Part shown: positions 24,948 to 33,351 of the stretch, piece by piece
Layout of the letters: each line of letters opens with the position of its first letter
Position numbering within the stretch: position 1 is the stretch's first letter
Source of the DNA: Lapillicoccus jejuensis
GTDB lineage: Bacteria; Actinomycetota; Actinomycetes; Actinomycetales; Dermatophilaceae
Assembly (NCBI RefSeq): GCF_006715055.1
Contig: NZ_VFMN01000001.1
Coordinates: forward strand, 1,612,001 to 1,676,000
Reading direction: 5' to 3'
Length of the DNA: 64,000 bases
The notes under the pieces: model-generated
Databases searched by the model: none
The model's input: the letters and a program-made list of their open reading frames with translations, nothing else
What the model was told of the DNA's origin: nothing
Position numbers and translations under genes: made by a program

Positions 24948-24965
24948 TGTACGGATAACTGTACA
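24948..24965 (-). promoter_or_regulatory. YefM operator (paired TGTAC boxes)
   Basis: The plus strand reads TGTACGGATAACTGTACA: a TGTAC box and a TGTACA box with 7 bases between, just upstream of yefM and touching its Shine-Dalgarno. TGTACA hexamers are the known YefM-YoeB operator element in E. coli, so autorepression by the complex is likely. Confidence 0.75.
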
Positions 24966-24972
24966 GAACGTG

Positions 24973-25800
24973 TCAAGGCTGCCGCGGGGTGAGCGTCCTG
25001 CGGGCACCGAGGTCGTCGAAGCGCTGCGCCGGCCCGGCGAGGACACCGCCGTCCACGGGCAGGACGATCCCGGTCACCCACGACGCGTCGTCGCTGGCGA
25101 GGAACGCGACGGCCGCGGCGATGTCCTCCGGCTCGCCGATCCGTCCCAGCGGGTAGAGCGGGGCCAGCGCGTCGGGCTCGCGGTCGTCCCACACCCGGGT
25201 GCGGACGGTGCCGGGCGCGACGACGGTGAAGCGGACCGGCCGCTCGCCCTCGCCGACCTTGGACGCGCCGTACCGGACCGAGAGGTTCTGCACGAGGCTG
25301 CCGAGTCCGGCCTTCGCGGCGGAGTAGGCGAGCCCGCCGAAGGCGGCGAGCCCGTTGACCGACCCGGTGAGGACGACCGCGCCGCCGTACGGCGACCGCA
25401 GCAGCGGGTGGATCGCGGCCTGGACCGTGATGAGCGCGCCGTGCAGCGTCGGCTCGAGCTGCCTGGCCCAGGCGGCGTCGTCGAGGTCGTCGAGGTCCTC
25501 GCCGCTCGCGACGCCGACGTTGCCGGCGACGACGTCGAGCCCGCCGAACCGGCTCTGCGCGAGCGCGACCGCCGCGTCGACCGTGGCCCGGTCGGTGACG
25601 TCGCACGCGACGCCGACCGTCCGCTCACCCAGGGCCGCCGCTACCTCGGACGCCGCGTCGCCGTCGAGGTCCGCGAGGACGACGGACGCGCCCTCGGAGT
25701 GCAGCCGGTGGGCGATGGCCCGGCCGATGCCGTGCGCGGCGCCGGTGACGAGGGCGGTGCGGCCGGTGAACCGGGCCAGGGGGGTGGGGGTCGCGGGCAT
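24973..25800 (-). CDS. SDR family oxidoreductase
   Basis: 275 residues. Rossmann ALVTGAAHGIGRAIA (about residues 16-30), GNVGVA in place of NNAG, and catalytic AYSAAKAGLGSL. After the active site the sequence SVRYGASKVGEGERPVRFT is longer than usual. C-terminal VLPVDGGVLAG. Substrate unknown. It ends 8 bases past the YefM operator and starts 17 bases from the family 1 hairpin that separates it from the nine-gene operon upstream. Confidence 0.92.
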   Translation of the reverse strand: MPATPTPLARFTGRTALVTGAAHGIGRAIAHRLHSEGASVVLADLDGDAASEVAAALGERTVGVACDVTDRATVDAAVALAQSRFGGLDVVAGNVGVASGEDLDDLDDAAWARQLEPTLHGALITVQAAIHPLLRSPYGGAVVLTGSVNGLAAFGGLAYSAAKAGLGSLVQNLSVRYGASKVGEGERPVRFTVVAPGTVRTRVWDDREPDALAPLYPLGRIGEPEDIAAAVAFLASDDASWVTGIVLPVDGGVLAGPAQRFDDLGARRTLTPRQP

Positions 25801-25816
25801 GCGGGGAGTCTTCCCG

Positions 25817-25886
25817 ACCGGACATAGGAAACCCCACGTCCGGCCCGGGCGCGGCGCGTCAGGACGTGGGGTTCCCTGTGTCCGGT
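25817..25886. repeat. Repeated intergenic hairpin, family 1 copy B
   Basis: Arms 25817-25841 and 25861-25886, 2 mismatches in 25, same arm sequence as copy A at 6100-6169 (consensus begins ACCGGACACAGGGAACCCCA). Here it follows the last gene of the nine-gene minus-strand operon, supplies the stop codon of that gene and probably terminates the operon. Confidence 0.75.
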
Positions 25887-26683
25887 CGGCGGCGGGGACG
25901 GGCCTCGGCGACGATCGCGACGGTGTGGACCCGCCCGGTGTGCAGCCAGCGGCTCCACCGGCGGTGCGTCGTCACGAGGTGCCGGGCCACGAGGACGCCC
26001 GGCGCCGCGGCGGGTCGGGCGGCCAGCTCCTCGTAGGCGCGCAGCAGCGCCTCGACGACCTCGGCGTGCCGGGCCGTCGTCTCCTGGACCGAGACCGGGA
26101 CCAGCCCCGCCCGCTCGAGGTCGGTCAGCAGCGTCGCGAGCGGCGTGACCCAGACGGCCTCACCCGGCGGCAGCCGGCGCCGCTCGTCCCCCGTGAGGGG
26201 TCGACCCACCTCGGCCGTCACGACGAAGCGACCACCGGGGGCCAGCGCCCCGGCGACCGACCGCAGCAGCGTGGCCCGGTCGCGGAAGGCGAGCAGCGTC
26301 TCGAGCAGGAGCACGACGTCGTACGGACCCGGGGGCAGCGGCGGCACCGTGCCGACGACGAAACGCGCTGTGCCGCAGCCTCGCTCGACCGTCGCCACCC
26401 TCGCTCGGGCCACCGACACGGGGGACGCGTCCACCCCGAGGTAGTCGCCGCCGAGCTCGGTGACCAGGACGAGACCCGGGCCGCCGGTGCCGCAGCAGAC
26501 GTCGAGGACGCGGGTGCCGGGCCCGACGCCGGCGCGGCGGGCGAGGCCGAGCAGCTCGGTGCGCGGCAGGAAGCTCTCCTGGCCGACGAACTCGTCGGCG
26601 AGGGCCGCCGCCCGGGCCCGCCACAGGGCGTCGTACGCCGCCGCGGGGTCGGCGACCACGGTCTCCCGCTCGCGGGCGCTCAC
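25859..26683 (-). CDS. Class I SAM-dependent methyltransferase
   Basis: 274 residues from GTG 26683 (GTGA overlap with the preceding stop). Motif I VLDVCCGTGGPGLVL near residues 53-67, then YLGVDASPVSVARAR, and YDVVLLLETLLAF. The family resembles SAM methyltransferases acting on small molecules. Last gene of the operon 34732-25859. Its C-terminal PDTGNPTS is encoded by the family 1 repeat and is shared with the unrelated hydrolase ending at 6127, so that tail is probably not functional. Confidence 0.85.
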   Translation of the reverse strand: MSARERETVVADPAAAYDALWRARAAALADEFVGQESFLPRTELLGLARRAGVGPGTRVLDVCCGTGGPGLVLVTELGGDYLGVDASPVSVARARVATVERGCGTARFVVGTVPPLPPGPYDVVLLLETLLAFRDRATLLRSVAGALAPGGRFVVTAEVGRPLTGDERRRLPPGEAVWVTPLATLLTDLERAGLVPVSVQETTARHAEVVEALLRAYEELAARPAAAPGVLVARHLVTTHRRWSRWLHTGRVHTVAIVAEARPRRRPDTGNPTS

Positions 26684-29088
26684 CGCGGCCCCGCGGCCGG
26701 GCTGCTGAAGGTCGTGAGGACGCGGTCGCGCAGCGCGTCCATCCGCCACACCGGGGCCCCCGCACCCGGTCGCAGACCCGGCGTCCACCCCCAGCCCTCG
26801 ACCGCGCGCAGCACGGCCGGGTCGTGCGCGACGACGGTGACCGGGACGTCGTGCCCGGCCCCGGGACCCGTGACGACGGTCGACGGCTGGTGGTCGCCGA
26901 CGACGAGGACGACCAGGTCGTCGTCGTGCGCGGCGGCGACGAGGTCGACGACGCTGCGCAGCGAGTAGGCGACCGACGTCCGGTAGGCCGCCGGCACCTG
27001 CGACGGGTCCTGCCACAGCTGCGCCGCCGACCGGGCCCGCGCCGCGACCGGGCCGAAGACGCGGCCGTCGCCGAGCGTCTCCGCGGGCACGGTGGTCGGC
27101 AGCGGGGCCCACGGCGCGTGGCTCGAGGTCAGCTCGACCTGGGCCATGACGGGTGGGCCGCCTCGGCGTTCGCGCGGCGCGAGCTCGAGCCGCTGGAGGG
27201 CGGCGAGCGCGTACTGGTCGGGCATCGTCGAGAAGCCGAACGTCGGGCCGGCGTACCCGAGGTCGTCGCGGCCGTAGACCCGGTCGAACCGGTAGAACGC
27301 CCGACCCTGCGGCCAGCTGCCGACCGTCGACGGGACGACGGCGACCGTGCGCCAGCCGTCGCGGGCGAAGACCGACGAGAGGGTCGGGCGGGAGGAGGCC
27401 AGCAGGGCGTCGTACCGGCTCTGGCGGTCGACCCACAGTCCGGACTGGAGCGTGGAGTGCGCGAACCAGCTGCCGGCGCCGAAGGTGCTCGAGGTGAGCC
27501 AGCCGCTGCGCGCGCCGAAGCCGGCGGCGGCCAGCGTGCCCGTCGCCGCGTCGAGCTGGTCGCGCAGCGGCGCGCTCGCGTCGCCCTCGAGGGCGACCCG
27601 GCCGTAGCTCTCGACGACGACGAGCAGGACGTCCTTGCCGCGCAGCCCGGCGAGGTCGGTCGACGCGGCCGACCCCAGCGGGTCGTCGGCCAGCTCGCGC
27701 CGGAAGGTCGCCGCGTCGGCGAGGGCGGCGCGCGCGGAGGTCACCTCCGAGACGACGTACGGCGCCCCGTCGGCCGCGGCGAGCGACGTGCCCGCCGGCC
27801 CGCGGACCCCCGTCGCCGCGAGCAGCGCCCAGCCGGCTGCGGCCGCCGCGACGACGACCGCGGACCGGCGTCGCCGACGACCGGCGGCGCGGGCCGTCCG
27901 GGCGAGCGCCCACGGCGTGCCGAGGACGACGAGCGCGAGCAGCCCGACGACCGCGACCACCGCGCCGGCGGCCACGACCGGACCCTGCGAGTCGCGCAGG
28001 AAGGACAGGCCCGGTCCGAGCGACGACAGGTCGGTGACGACGTCGAACGGCCGGTCGAGCACCGCCGCGCTGCCGAGGTCGAGGAGCCGGGCGAGGACGA
28101 CCAGGCCGAGCCCGAGGCCGAGCACCGTGGCGACGGCGCGGCGCCACCGGTCGGGGGTGACGACGAGCGCCGCCGCGACCGCGACGGCCTCGACCGGGAG
28201 CCGCAATGTTCCGGCGAGGGACAGCCGGTCGGGTCGTCCCGGCAGGAGCAGGGCGCACCACGCCAGGACGAGGAGCGCGGCGGCCAGGACGTGGGCGAGA
28301 TTGCGGCGCAACGGGATGCGGCGGCGAGGCTCCGGTGCGGACGCATCGGGGGTCGGCGCGGCGGGGGCGCGCCGCCGCCACAGCCACAGCACGTCCCGGC
28401 CGAACGACTCGGCGAGCAACCCGAGGACGACGAGCCCGACGACCAGGGCCGCGGCCGACGGCAGCAGACCGGTGGCGAGGACGGTCAGCCCCACCCCGGC
28501 GGCGGCGGCGACGACTTTGCGCCAGTAGCGGAACGGCAGCGCCGCCCCCAGCCACGGCCGCGCCAGACCGGCGGCGCCGAAGGCGTAGCGCACCACCCCC
28601 GCGGCCACCAGCCACCACCCGGCGACCGACCCGGCGGCGACGCCGAGCACGAGGATGAGCGCCGCGTCGGTCTCCCCGTCGAAGCGTGCGCCGAACCGGC
28701 TGACCGTGCCCGTCCGGCGCGCGACCGGCCCGTCCACCGCGTCGAGGGCGAGCGCCATCGCGGCGGTCGTCACGAGCGGCGCGGTGACCGCGCGCCCGGT
28801 GAGCGACTCGGCGGTGAGCGCGGCGACCAGGCAGCCGAGCCCGGCGCGGGTGAGGGTGACGAGGTCGGCCGCGGACAGGCGGGTCCGTCCCGTGTGCTCG
28901 GCGCCGACGTCGACGAGGTGGAGCAGCACCGCGGCGGCCGTGAGCCCCACGACCCACCCGACCGGGCCGACCTGGCCCTCCCCGGCGAGCCCGACCTGCC
29001 CGAGGACGAGCAGGACGAGGGCGCTCACCCGGGCGGTGGTGACCGGGAGCCCGGCGGCGAGGCGTCCGACGGCCGCGGAGGCGGTCAC
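26680..29088 (-). CDS. CDP-alcohol phosphotransferase fused to sulfatase/LtaS-like domain
   Basis: 802 residues from GTG 29088. Residues 116-141 contain the complete CDP-alcohol phosphotransferase signature D-x2-DG-x2-AR-x8-G-x3-D-x3-D, in a membrane domain of several helices (1-235). A second set of helices (about 280-470) leads to an alkaline-phosphatase-superfamily domain (about 485-800) with VVVESYGR, a GSWFAHST segment and VGDHQPS, as in LTA-synthase-type phosphoglycerol transferases. The fusion suggests making and then trimming or transferring a phospho-alcohol head group at the membrane. GTGA overlaps on both sides place it firmly in the operon. Specific substrate unknown. Confidence 0.85.
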   Translation of the reverse strand: MTASAAVGRLAAGLPVTTARVSALVLLVLGQVGLAGEGQVGPVGWVVGLTAAAVLLHLVDVGAEHTGRTRLSAADLVTLTRAGLGCLVAALTAESLTGRAVTAPLVTTAAMALALDAVDGPVARRTGTVSRFGARFDGETDAALILVLGVAAGSVAGWWLVAAGVVRYAFGAAGLARPWLGAALPFRYWRKVVAAAAGVGLTVLATGLLPSAAALVVGLVVLGLLAESFGRDVLWLWRRRAPAAPTPDASAPEPRRRIPLRRNLAHVLAAALLVLAWCALLLPGRPDRLSLAGTLRLPVEAVAVAAALVVTPDRWRRAVATVLGLGLGLVVLARLLDLGSAAVLDRPFDVVTDLSSLGPGLSFLRDSQGPVVAAGAVVAVVGLLALVVLGTPWALARTARAAGRRRRRSAVVVAAAAAGWALLAATGVRGPAGTSLAAADGAPYVVSEVTSARAALADAATFRRELADDPLGSAASTDLAGLRGKDVLLVVVESYGRVALEGDASAPLRDQLDAATGTLAAAGFGARSGWLTSSTFGAGSWFAHSTLQSGLWVDRQSRYDALLASSRPTLSSVFARDGWRTVAVVPSTVGSWPQGRAFYRFDRVYGRDDLGYAGPTFGFSTMPDQYALAALQRLELAPRERRGGPPVMAQVELTSSHAPWAPLPTTVPAETLGDGRVFGPVAARARSAAQLWQDPSQVPAAYRTSVAYSLRSVVDLVAAAHDDDLVVLVVGDHQPSTVVTGPGAGHDVPVTVVAHDPAVLRAVEGWGWTPGLRPGAGAPVWRMDALRDRVLTTFSSPAAGPR

Positions 29089-29780
29089 GCCGGCCACCGC
29101 TCGTCGTCGTCGCGCTCGTCGACCGCCCCGTGGTCCAGCGCTGCGGGCGCCTCGCCGAGCACCCCCAGGGTGTGGCCGCCGCGGGCCTTGGTCGCGAGGT
29201 ACCGGGCGTTGTCGGGGGACCAGTGCACACCGGTCGCGACGCTCGCGCGGACCCGGATCCCGAGGGCGCGCAGCTGGGCGGTCTTGTCGGGGTTGTTGGT
29301 CAGCAGGTCGACCTCGGGCGCGCCCAGGGCGAGCAGCATCTGCGCGGCGACGGTGTAGTCGCGCGAGTCGGCGGGGTGGCCCAGGGCGAGGTTCGCCTCG
29401 TAGGTGTCGAGGCCCTCGTCCTGCAGCGCGTACGCGTCGAGCTTGGCGTAGAGCCCGATCCCGCGACCCTCCTGCCGCAGGTACAGCACGTGCCCGCCGG
29501 CGTCGGCGACCCGCTCGACGGCCTCGCGCAGCTGCGGGCCGCAGTCGCACCGCCGGCTGCCGAGCACGTCGCCGGTGAGGCACTCGCTGTGCAGTCGCAC
29601 GACGGGGGTACGGCGCCGCGTCGGCCCGCCGAGGGTGAGGGCCAGGTGCTCACGCCCGTCGACGAGCCCGGTGAAGCTGCTGACGCGGGCCGTGGTGCGG
29701 TACCCGTCGGGGAAGCGCAGCGGCACCTCGACCGTGGTCCGCACGGCGGCGGGCGGGGGGACGTCGGGACGGGTGCTCAT
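29085..29780 (-). CDS. ribA: GTP cyclohydrolase II (RibA-type)
   Basis: 231 residues. Zinc cysteines HSECLTGDVLGSRRCDCGPQL (core C-x10-C-x-C), catalytic QEGRGIGLYAKL and TNNPDKTAQLRALG are all intact, so it should open GTP to 2,5-diamino-6-ribosylamino-4(3H)-pyrimidinone 5'-phosphate with formate loss. It lacks the fused RibB domain found in many riboflavin enzymes and no rib operon is nearby, so this looks like a second, dedicated copy supplying the product of this operon. ATGA/GTGA overlaps with both neighbours. Confidence 0.92.
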   Translation of the reverse strand: MSTRPDVPPPAAVRTTVEVPLRFPDGYRTTARVSSFTGLVDGREHLALTLGGPTRRRTPVVRLHSECLTGDVLGSRRCDCGPQLREAVERVADAGGHVLYLRQEGRGIGLYAKLDAYALQDEGLDTYEANLALGHPADSRDYTVAAQMLLALGAPEVDLLTNNPDKTAQLRALGIRVRASVATGVHWSPDNARYLATKARGGHTLGVLGEAPAALDHGAVDERDDDERWPA

Positions 29781-30490
29781 CGGTCGGCACCTCCGGGGCC
29801 GTCGAGGTCGAAGCGGTCGGACAGCGCGTAGCGCAGCAGGACGACGTCGCCCAGCCGACGCACCTCGCGCAGGTCGGCGCGGCGGTCGCGGTGCCACGGC
29901 AGCCGACCGTCGGCGACCACGCGGTGGGCGCCCGGCTCGGCGACGAAGAACGGGGCGACGACGACGTGCAGCTCGTCGGCGAGCGACCCGGCCAGCAGCT
30001 GGGTGTGCACCTGCTGGCCGCCCTCGACGAGCAGCCGGCGCACTCCCTGCTCGGCGAGGTCGGCGAGCACCCAGTCCATCGACGGGTGCCGGCCGGCGGC
30101 GACGACCCGGGCCCGACCCGCGAGCCGGGTCCGCGTCTCGCGGGCGACCGCGAGCGGGCAGTAGACCGATGCGCCGCCCTCGCCCGGCGCGAACAGCGCC
30201 GCGGTGGGGGACAGGTCGGCGTGCCGGGTGACGGTGACCCGGTGCGGGGTCGCGGGGCGGCCACTGGCGGTGCGGGCGGCGCGCCGTCGCGGCTCGCGCA
30301 CCTGCAGGCGCGGGTCGTCGGCGCGGACGGTCCCGGCGCCGACGAGGACGGCGTCGCAGGCGGCGCGGACGGCGTCGACGCGGTCGAGGTCCTCGGGGCT
30401 GGAGAGCACGAGCCGGCGGCCGGAGGTGTCGTCGAGGCACCCGTCGAGCGACGCGGCCCAGCTGAGGACGGTGTACGGGCGGTCAGGCAC
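29777..30490 (-). CDS. RibD C-terminal-type pyrimidine reductase
   Basis: 237 residues from GTG 30490. A stand-alone reductase domain of the RibD/DHFR fold: VLSWAASLDGCLDD, CDAVLVGAGTVRADDPRL (NADPH contact), and RRLLVEGGQQVHTQLL. The deaminase half of bifunctional RibD is absent. With the RibA next to it, it would reduce the ribose of the GTP-derived pyrimidine to a ribityl chain, as in archaeal and fungal riboflavin synthesis. Overlaps the upstream flippase gene by 8 bases. Confidence 0.9.
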   Translation of the reverse strand: MPDRPYTVLSWAASLDGCLDDTSGRRLVLSSPEDLDRVDAVRAACDAVLVGAGTVRADDPRLQVREPRRRAARTASGRPATPHRVTVTRHADLSPTAALFAPGEGGASVYCPLAVARETRTRLAGRARVVAAGRHPSMDWVLADLAEQGVRRLLVEGGQQVHTQLLAGSLADELHVVVAPFFVAEPGAHRVVADGRLPWHRDRRADLREVRRLGDVVLLRYALSDRFDLDGPGGADR

Positions 30491-31469
30491 GGGCGGTCTC
30501 CTCCTCGACGGGGGCCGCAACGGGCCGTACGGCGCCCCGTCGGCCCCGTCGGCCCCGTCGGCCCCGTCGGCCCCGGGTCGCGACGACGAGCAGGCCCGGA
30601 AGCGTCGCCGCGAGCCCGAGGGCGCCGTACGCCACGGCGACGGCGAGCCCGGTCGCCGGGGACAGCCCGACGGTGGTGAAGGCCCACGCGGCGGCGCCCT
30701 CGCGCGGCCCCCAGCCGGCGACGTTGATCGGCAGCCCGCCGGCGAGCAGGACGAGCAGCACGGGGCCGAGGAGCCGCGGCGACGGCGCCACCCCGACCGC
30801 CCGCGCGGCGAGCAGGAGCGTCGCGACGTGCGTCGCGAGGACGGCGAGCGAGAGACCCGTGAGCGCGGCGACCGTCCGCGGCGCGGCGAGGGCCCGCAGG
30901 TCGGTGCGCACCACCGCGACCGCCGGACGCCCCCGCCGCCGTACGGCGCCCCGGACCCACCAGGCACCCGCCGCGACCAGCGCCGCGGCGCCGACGACCT
31001 CGAGGACGGTGCCCGACCCCCGCCGGACCGCCACCGCGGTCAGCGCCGGCAGCGCGCACAGCGCGAGGACCACCTGCCCGGCGCTGCGTTCCCAGACGAC
31101 GGCCCGCAGCCCGCGGGCCACGTCGTCGGCGGCCCGGCCCTGCCGGACGGCGCGGCCGACGTCGCCGACCACCCCGCCGGGCAGCACGGAGTTGAGCAGC
31201 TGCGCGCGGTAGCACTCGGCCACCGCGCCGCGCCACGCCAACGGCAGGCCCAGGCGGTCGGACACGACCCGCCACCGCAGGGCGGCCAGCGCCGTCCCGA
31301 CCGCGCCGACGGCGACGGCCGCGGCGACGGTGGCCGGGTCGACCGACCTCAGCCCCCGCCCGGCGGCCGACGGCCCGACCGCGACGACGACGGCCACGAG
31401 GACGACGACCCCGCCGATCACGGACCACCCGGGTCGGTCGGGTCGGTCGGGTCGGCGCCGCCCGGTCAC
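30483..31469 (-). CDS. Flippase-like membrane protein (UPF0104/LPG synthase TM region family)
   Basis: 328 residues from GTG 31469. About eight transmembrane segments with the family motifs RWRVVSDRLGLPLAWRGAV, LLNSVLPGGVVGDVGRAVR and AGGLPINVAGWGPREGAAAW. Such proteins act as lipid or glycolipid translocators or as regulators in envelope synthesis. The C-terminus carries a low-complexity RGRRGRRGRRG tract encoded by a 9-base tandem repeat. GTGA overlap with the methyltransferase upstream. Confidence 0.85.
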   Translation of the reverse strand: MTGRRRPDRPDRPGWSVIGGVVVLVAVVVAVGPSAAGRGLRSVDPATVAAAVAVGAVGTALAALRWRVVSDRLGLPLAWRGAVAECYRAQLLNSVLPGGVVGDVGRAVRQGRAADDVARGLRAVVWERSAGQVVLALCALPALTAVAVRRGSGTVLEVVGAAALVAAGAWWVRGAVRRRGRPAVAVVRTDLRALAAPRTVAALTGLSLAVLATHVATLLLAARAVGVAPSPRLLGPVLLVLLAGGLPINVAGWGPREGAAAWAFTTVGLSPATGLAVAVAYGALGLAATLPGLLVVATRGRRGRRGRRGRRGAVRPVAAPVEEETARA

Positions 31470-32299
31470 CGCTCCTCCCGCGGCCCGGCCAGCAGGTCGG
31501 CGTGCCCGACGCTCGCGCGCAGCCGGCCCTGGGCGGTCTCGGTGCGGCGGCGGGTGAGGTAGGCGGCGGCCTGCCGGGCCAGTCCGGGCTCGTGCTCGAC
31601 GGCCGCCCCGACCCAGCCCTCGAGCCAGGCGAGCAGCAGCGCGGACCCGCCCGGCTCGTCCGGCCCGAGCCGCCAGGGGGACGGGGTGACGTGGACCTCG
31701 CGCCCGGCCGCCTCGAGGAGCGCGGTCGCCCGGGTCGGCGCGTCGGGTCCGAGCAGCGGTCCCCGGGGCGAGACCCGGCGCTGGTGGTCGTCGAAGGCGA
31801 CGGCGAGGACGGCGTCGAGCGGGTCGTCGGGCGCGAGCCGGACCCTGCCGGTCACCGACAGCGCGAGCAGCAGCGGGCACCCGGGGGCGAGGGCCGCCCC
31901 CAGCAGACCCTCGAGCTCGTCGGCGGTGAGCAGGTCGAGCAGCGCCGACGTCGCGACGAGGTCCGCGCCGGCCAGCGCGCCCGCGTCGAGCGCGGCGACG
32001 TCGTCCACCCGCGTCGACACCTCGACCGGCCCGTCGGCGATGGGCGGTCGCTCCTCGGCGAGCGTCAGCAGGTCGGCGTCGATGTCGTGCAGGACCCACC
32101 GTTGGCGCCCGCCCAGCAGCGGGGCCAGCCACCGCCCGAGCGACCCGTCGCCGCTGCCGAGGTCGTGCACGACCGCCACGGCGTCGGACGGCAGCCACCC
32201 GCGCAGCCGCTCGACGAGCTCGACCGACCGGGCCGCCGCGTCGGCGGGCTCGCGCAGCCGCAGCCACGACGGGGCGACCCGGGTGCGCAGCGCGGTCAC
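31466..32299 (-). CDS. Class I SAM-dependent methyltransferase
   Basis: 277 residues from GTG 32299. Motif I VVHDLGSGDGSLGRWLAPLL (core DLGSGDGSLG, about residues 49-58), then VLHDIDADLL and DLVATSALLDLLTADEL. Resembles trans-aconitate/O-methyltransferase-like proteins, substrate unknown. It sits between the glycosyltransferase and the flippase genes with GTGA overlaps at both ends, so its target is likely the glycosylated intermediate of this operon. Confidence 0.87.
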   Translation of the reverse strand: MTALRTRVAPSWLRLREPADAAARSVELVERLRGWLPSDAVAVVHDLGSGDGSLGRWLAPLLGGRQRWVLHDIDADLLTLAEERPPIADGPVEVSTRVDDVAALDAGALAGADLVATSALLDLLTADELEGLLGAALAPGCPLLLALSVTGRVRLAPDDPLDAVLAVAFDDHQRRVSPRGPLLGPDAPTRATALLEAAGREVHVTPSPWRLGPDEPGGSALLLAWLEGWVGAAVEHEPGLARQAAAYLTRRRTETAQGRLRASVGHADLLAGPREER

Positions 32300-33351
32300 G
32301 CCGCCACCCCCGCGGCGACGTCGGCGAGGACGGCGTCGACGGCGTGCGCCGTCGTGTCCCAGCCGGCGAGGTGGTCGCGGCGACGCCGCGCGCGGTCGCG
32401 CCAGCGGGTGCGCCGTCCGGCGTCGGTGAGCCAGCCGAGCAGCGCCGTGGCGAGCGCGTCGGGGCCGGCGGGGACGAGGGTGCCGGGCCGGCCGTCGGGG
32501 GTCGTGCCGAGCGCCTCGGGCAGCCCGCCGACGGCGCTGCCGAGCACCGGCACCCCGTGCCCGAGCGCCTCGGTGACGACCAGCCCGTAGGTCTCGACCC
32601 GCGACGGCACGACGAGCAGGTCGGCGCCCGCCCACGCCGCGTCGAGGTCGGCGCCGGCGAGCGGTCCGGTGAGGGTGACGCGGCCGGCGAAGGCGGCGGC
32701 GCGGCGCCGTACGTCCTCGGCGAAGGCGGGGTCGACGTCGGTGGAGCCGACGATCCGCGCGCTCCAGTCGCGCCGGCCGCGGTCGTCGAGCCGGGCGAGC
32801 GCGTCGAGCAGGACGTCCTGGCCCTTGACCGCCGTCACCGCACCGACGCACAGCAGCCGGCCGCCGGGCCCGTACGGCGCGACCGGCGCGCGGTCCGCGC
32901 CCGGCAGCGCCACCCGCACCCGGTGCGGTTCGAGCCCGTACGACGTCTCCAGCCACCTCGCCGTCCACCGGCTCGTCGTGACGACCGCGTCGACGGCGGC
33001 GAGGACGGCCGACTCGACCCGGACGACCGGTGACCGCGGGTCGGCGCCGACCCCGAGCGGGAGGTGGACGATCACGACGAGGCGCAGCCGCCCCCGGTGC
33101 TCGAGCACCGCGAAGGGCGCTCCGCCGGCGAGCAGGCCGTCGACGACGGCGACCGCCCCGTCTGGCAGCCGGCCGAGTGCCACCTCGAGCGCGACGTCCG
33201 CGCCCGGCCAGGGCCCGGGCACCGGGTCGACGACGACGGTGCGGCCGAGCGCGGTGAGGCTGGCCGCGAGCCGGCGGTCGTAGGTGTTGCCGCCGCTCGG
33301 CCGGCGCGGGTCGTCGACGCCCTGGGGGACGACGAGGTGGACGGTGCTCAC
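32296..33351 (-). CDS. Glycosyltransferase family 4
   Basis: 351 residues, GTG start. GT-B fold: N-terminal LVVPQGVDDPRRPSGGNTYD, linker segment VTTSRWTARWLETSYG, VGAVTAVKGQDVLLDAL, and the donor-binding ESx7E region VETYGLVVTEALGHGVPVLG. Retaining GT4 enzymes move a sugar from a nucleotide donor to a lipid or small-molecule acceptor. In this operon it follows the PTPS-like gene with a 4-base overlap. Donor and acceptor cannot be read from the sequence. Confidence 0.92.
   Translation of the reverse strand: MSTVHLVVPQGVDDPRRPSGGNTYDRRLAASLTALGRTVVVDPVPGPWPGADVALEVALGRLPDGAVAVVDGLLAGGAPFAVLEHRGRLRLVVIVHLPLGVGADPRSPVVRVESAVLAAVDAVVTTSRWTARWLETSYGLEPHRVRVALPGADRAPVAPYGPGGRLLCVGAVTAVKGQDVLLDALARLDDRGRRDWSARIVGSTDVDPAFAEDVRRRAAAFAGRVTLTGPLAGADLDAAWAGADLLVVPSRVETYGLVVTEALGHGVPVLGSAVGGLPEALGTTPDGRPGTLVPAGPDALATALLGWLTDAGRRTRWRDRARRRRDHLAGWDTTAHAVDAVLADVAAGVAA

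Noticed and set aside
24138-24965. YefM-YoeB plus small gene considered as part of a larger prophage.
   Set aside because: No integrase, capsid, tail or lysis gene; flanking genes are metabolic.
6100-25886. The two family 1 hairpins considered as inverted terminal repeats of one transposon or a 20-kb island.
   Set aside because: Each copy is itself a self-contained hairpin. The intervening genes are ordinary chromosomal ones, and no transposase or integrase is present.
26824-29358. Long plus-strand open frame (about 840 codons) opposite the CDP-alcohol phosphotransferase and RibA genes.
   Set aside because: Low-complexity Arg/Gly/Asp translation with no recognisable domain; it is the antisense of conserved minus-strand genes with intact motifs.
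30541-30577. Short tandem repeats considered as CRISPR.
   Set aside because: Nine-base units without spacers, in frame inside the flippase-like gene. No array of 24-40 base repeats with unique spacers occurs in the window and no cas gene was seen.
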